From Trematomus loennbergii (lineage: Eukaryota > Chordata > Actinopteri > Perciformes > Nototheniidae): 64,000 nt of DNA. The stretch covers positions 470,001 to 534,000 of the forward strand of contig JAAOOA010000117.1 of assembly GCA_012861695.1 (NCBI GenBank). The letters are read 5' to 3'. A program made the translations under genes and the position numbers. Each line of letters opens with the position of its first letter. Positions within the stretch are counted from its first letter, which is position 1. A model generated the notes under the pieces. That model had not been told where the DNA came from. It saw only the letters and a program-made list of their open reading frames with translations, and ran no database searches. This document shows positions 42,295 to 64,000 of the stretch, piece by piece.

Positions 42295-43365
42295 TGTGCC
42301 TGTTGCTGTGGTCCTGAGTCGTGGATCCTGAGTCGTGGTCCTGAGTCGTGGATCCTGAGTCGTGGATCCTGGGTCGTGGTCCTGGGTCGTGGATCCTGAG
42401 TTGTGGATCCTGAGTCGTGGATCCTGAGTCGTGGATCCTGAGTCGTGGATCCTGAGTCGTGTTCCTGAGTCGTGGATCCTGGGTCGTGGATCCTGGGTCG
42501 TGGTCCTGGGTCGTGGATCCTGAGTCGTGGTCCTGGGTCGTGGATCCTGGGTCGTGGTCCAGGGTCGTGGATCCTGAGTCGTGGATCCTGGGTCGTGGTC
42601 CTGGATCCTGGGTCGTGGATCCTGAGTCGTGGATCCTGAGTCGTGTTCCTGAGTCGTGGAACGTGGGTCGTGGTCCTGAGTCGTGGTCCTGGGTCCTGAG
42701 TCGTGGGTCGTGGATCCTGGGTCGTGGATCCTGAGTCGTGGATCCTGGGTCGTGGTCCTGAGTCGTGGATCCTGAGTTGTGGATCCTGAGTCGTGTTCCT
42801 GAGTCGTGGATCCTGAGTCGTGGATCCTGGGTCGTGGTCCTGAGTCGTGGATCCTGAGTTGTGGATCCTGAGTCGTGTTCCTGAGTCGTGGATCCTGGGT
42901 CGTGGATCCTGGGTCGTGGTCCTGGGTCGTGGATCCTGGGTCGTGGTCCTGGGTCGTGGATCCTGGGTCGTGGTCCAGGGTCGTGGATCCTGAGTCGTGG
43001 ATCCTGGGTCGTGGTCCTGGGTCGTGGATCCTGGGTCGTGGTCCTGAGTCTTGGATCCTGAGTCGTGGATCCCGAGTCGTGTTCCTGAGTCGTGGAACGT
43101 GGGTCGTGGTCCTGAGTCGTGGTCCTGGGTCGTGGATCCTGAGTCGTGGATCCTGGGTCGTGGATCCTGAGTCGTGGATCCTGGGTCGTGGTCCTGGGTC
43201 GTGGATCCTGGGTCGTGGATCCTGAGTCGTGGATCCTGGGTCGTGGTCCTGGGTCGTGGATCCTGGGTCGTGGTCCTGAGTCATGGATCCTGAGTCGTGG
43301 AACATGGGTCGTGGTCCTGGGTCGTGGATCCTGAGTCGTGGATCCTGGGTCGTGGTCCTGATAAC
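42295..43365. repeat. 13/14-bp minisatellite rich in GGATCC, ~80 units
   Basis: Units GTCGTGGATCCTGA and GTCGTGGTCCTGG in mixed higher-order patterns. Intergenic, downstream of RTF1. The 359-residue Arg/Asp/Pro/His frame is an artefact. Confidence 0.96.
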
Positions 43366-43602
43366 CAAGATGTGTTTTTTTTTTACAATAGATGTTTTAT
43401 CTGTAATAAGGTACAGTTACATTTGACTTAATAAGGAAAACAAACTTAATTTAAACAGAAAAATGCACAAAAAGGGTTTTTGATTACATAAAGTATATAT
43501 AATGAAATGGTTAATATAATGATATGCTAGCTTCTTAAAATAACAACCACCTTTAGCTGAGAAAAGAGACAAAGTGACACCGACGTTATGAAACAGTGCC
43601 TC

Positions 43603-43608
43603 TTTATT
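43603..43608 (-). terminator. RTF1: RTF1 candidate polyadenylation signal
   Basis: TTTATT on the plus strand is AATAAA on the gene strand, ~1.3 kb after the stop. A T/GT-rich stretch lies downstream on the gene strand. Confidence 0.5.
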
Positions 43609-44374
43609 TTTTCCGCACTCACTCCAAAATGCATATTTACATGGCATGCCACATCAATACAGGAACTGACTATGGACACAATGGATAACACATAGAATCT
43701 GCTCCGGGAGGAGAACGGAAGTTTCTCCTGTGAAAAACCAGCAAAGAGATAACAGAAAGGAAACTTCAACAACTTTTATAACCAGACCAGTCATAGAAAA
43801 AGGTTCCTATTAAATCGGGTCGTTTCAAAGACTGATAAAAAGTGATAAATGTCCAGTCCATAATGAGCTTATTTTTAAAGTGGTTGTGGAGGGCTGGCGT
43901 CAGAGATGGCGATCATCCACACTCCGCTGTTAAAAATCAGGATGGACTTCAGAGGCAGATGATCACACATGTAAAGAGAGGGGGATTTACAACAGTAATA
44001 CATTGTTGGTTTGGACAAAGCTGCTCACTCTTCTTGATATCCAGTCCGATCATTTCCAAAATGACTCAATAATCTAAGTCTTCTAAAAAAAAAATTGTCC
44101 TTGTTAATCCACAAGCGCTGCGTCCTTTTGGAAGTAAAAGACAAAAATGGAGAAGATTCGAAAAAAGTGGGAGGAAGAGAAGTTAAATACATAAAAAAAC
44201 ACAACTCAATATACAAGTTTGTGTGTGATAATGCAAAAATAACTAAACAACAAATATCTGGACAGGTTTTCTTCTGAGAAAGATCCTTTGTCGTCGCTCA
44301 TCAGTATTTCCTGTGTTTCGCATGTACAGTCCGCTGGATCCACATTCAATACATACATTCACATACATGTCCTC

Positions 44375-44379
44375 TGGGG

Positions 44380-44410
<31 letters not shown>

Positions 44411-44880
44411 GCCACACACTCTCAGCCACACACACAATATCTCTCCCTCTCTCAGCCACACACTCTCTCAGCCACACATTAACTCTCTCTCTAAGCCACA
44501 CACACTCTCTCAGCCACACAATAACTCTCTCAGCCACAGACTCTCTCCAGCCACACACACTCTCTCTCAGCCACACAGACTCCCTCTCTCAGCCACACAC
44601 ACTGTCTCTCAGCCACACACTCTCTCTCTCAGCCACACACTCTCTCTCTCAGCCACACACTCTCTCTCTTAGCCACACACTCTCTCTCTTAGCCACACAC
44701 TCTCTCTCTCAGCCAACACTCTCTCTCTCAGCCACACACTCTCTCTCTCAGCCACACACTCTCTCTCTTAGCCACACACTCTCTCTTAGCCACACACTCT
44801 CTTAGCCACACACTTTCTCTTAGCCACACACTCTCTCTCTCTCTTAGCCACACACACTCTCTCTCTCTCTCTCTCTCTCT
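44375..44880. repeat. CTCTCTCAGCCACACA satellite
   Basis: ~14-18-bp units of CTCTCTCTCAGCCACACA with CA and CT runs at the ends. On the RTF1 strand it reads GAGAGAGTGTGTGGCT within the presumed 3' UTR. Confidence 0.95.
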
Positions 44881-44929
44881 CCTGCACAGCCAGGAACACA
44901 TGTGTGTTTGCTGTCGATGTAGTCCCACA

Positions 44930-62685
<17,756 letters not shown>

Positions 62686-64000
62686 CTGAAAATGAGAACA
62701 CCAAGATGTGGTTCAGATAGAGCAGCCAGTGAAATTATAAACACAGAAAGTGGAAAAAGTGTGAAAATGCTTCCTGCAAGTGCAGACCGGCTTGCTTTCT
62801 GTCTTGAATATTCTTTAAATTCAGGTGTTCAAAGATCCCAATGGCACAGCTTTTCGGCATGCATATAGCAGGACAAACATCCCAAACAAACACAGCAGAT
62901 TGGCCAAGAAACCACAAAGTAGTCAAACTCTCAACACATTCTCATGACAGAAGTGAGCATCTATTTGTGTCATCTAAAGCTGCCACGATTAGTTGAATAT
63001 TTTGATAATTGCTTTAAGGTTTACGTTATTTTTCATGCAAAAGAACATGTGGGTTTTAGCCTCAGAGATCAACCCATTTCTGACAGAAAGATTGATACAA
63101 GAATCAACAAAATACTAGGGATGCATCGGCATGTTGTTGGCACCAATACTGAGGTGATCAATTCACATTACTGTAAATAGTTTCTCTGCCCGAGTCATTT
63201 GAGAGTTTAGTATTTCTGCCATCAGTCACATTGAGACGTCAGAGCGATCCCTGGCCTCACGTTAAGTCTCATACAATAATGACAACTGAAGATTAATGAT
63301 TGCAACATTTTAATCTGGGAAAAAGCGATTACTTTTAAGAGATAAGTACTTTGTATGGGCAAGAATCTGAATCAATACTAGGAGAAACAACTTATGAAAT
63401 ACTACAAACATTTGATCTGCATATCTGTCTTGGGTTTAGACTTTCCCCTTTATGTTATACTCACATAAACACACAAATCTTCTCTTCATATAGTGAAATA
63501 TATTTATTTACGTCGTCCCATCTTATCTTAATATGACTGGTGTGTTTTACTGCTAAGTTGTTCTCTCGTTTCATTGTACCATTGACCCCGTGTTAACCAA
63601 CATATGACTAATAAAACAGGTTGCTGCACCTTTTTCAAAGACAGAATCAAGCAGGTTTCAAGGATTGTGAAGCTTGTCTAGCACCTTACATCTGTGCAAG
63701 TGTAATTTTGTATATACAGTACATAAAGTCAATTCAATGTCATGTGCTATGAATAACCAACTGATGATTAGTTTTCAAAGATCTCACTATATAAACCTTT
63801 TTGTGAGAGCAGTACCTTTGTACCTACAATATTGCTAACAAAGTATTTGTTTATAAGTATTGTGAATTTGTGATATTTGGTTTTCTATCCATATTGACCA
63901 GCTCTTTTGCATTTATCGCACTATTTGACATCAATAGGCATTTTAACTATACATGTAAAAGCCCATTAGGGACAAGAGTCGAAGATGATATAGCTATAAA
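62686..64000. other. RTF1 upstream intron, nothing identified
   Basis: No coding match for the RTF1 N-terminus (MVKKRKGR-type) and no TIR or satellite seen. The first exon must lie farther right. Confidence 0.5.

Larger units (their letters stand above)
43585..44929 (-). other. RTF1: RTF1 3' UTR (inferred), containing a GAGAGAGTGTGTGGCT-type satellite
   Basis: From the stop codon down to an AATAAA on the gene strand (43603-43608). About 50 bases after the stop it enters ~510 bp of tandem GA/GTGTGGCT repeats (44375-44880); unique sequence follows. If this is the true 3' end, the mature mRNA carries the satellite. Confidence 0.55.

Noticed and set aside
42289..43368. 359-residue Arg/Asp/Pro/His frame
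   Set aside because: Translation of the 13/14-bp array; no non-repeat sequence.

Overview
This is a vertebrate, almost certainly teleost (probably percomorph) nuclear DNA window. The genes are intron-rich with GT-AG introns. Their proteins align residue by residue, from memory, with known vertebrate families. The introns are packed with fish-type miniature transposons flanked by TTAA or 8-bp target duplications, tRNA-derived SINEs whose tails end in the common CGCTTTGGATAAAAGCGTC core, and many micro- and minisatellites.

Three protein-coding genes, all on the minus strand, account for the unique sequence. (1) TRIP11 (GMAP-210), 314-20461: the start codon and 14 coding exons are present, and the last ~300 residues lie beyond the left edge. 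(2) GOLGA5 (golgin-84), 22882-39222: a complete coding region of 12 coding exons, with a transmembrane anchor in the last two. (3) RTF1 (Paf1 complex subunit), 44930-62685: 17 coding exons including the stop, with only the extreme N-terminal exon(s) beyond the right edge. The first two are both Golgi tethering coiled-coil proteins lying head to tail. RTF1 is a nuclear transcription elongation factor with no evident functional tie to them.

Between and inside the genes: 1-20.3 kb is TRIP11 with several TTAA elements, a 35-bp minisatellite, a 57-bp minisatellite and a long CA tract. 20.5-22.5 kb is the TRIP11 promoter side and a TTAA element. 22.5-39.2 kb is GOLGA5, with a G-rich 12-bp minisatellite, a 23-bp and a 50-bp minisatellite that bracket one exon, and SINEs. 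39.2-43.6 kb is intergenic, with a large GGATCC-rich minisatellite. 43.6-62.7 kb is RTF1, with a repeat-filled 3' UTR, a CA tract that begins at a splice donor, hAT-like and TTAA elements, and a nested element carrying a CT-rich satellite. 62.7-64 kb shows nothing identifiable.

Two observations stand out. First, GOLGA5 exon 33439-33642 is bracketed by two minisatellites that grew out of its own splice sites. The 5' splice site is present 27 times at 23-bp spacing, and the 3' splice-site region about 30 times at 50-bp spacing. Second, all three genes carry about a dozen apparent one-base frameshifts, mostly missing bases in short homopolymers. Splice phases become consistent once they are allowed for, so they look like residual long-read assembly errors rather than gene decay. 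All identifications are from reading the sequence and remembered family sequences; no database search was run.
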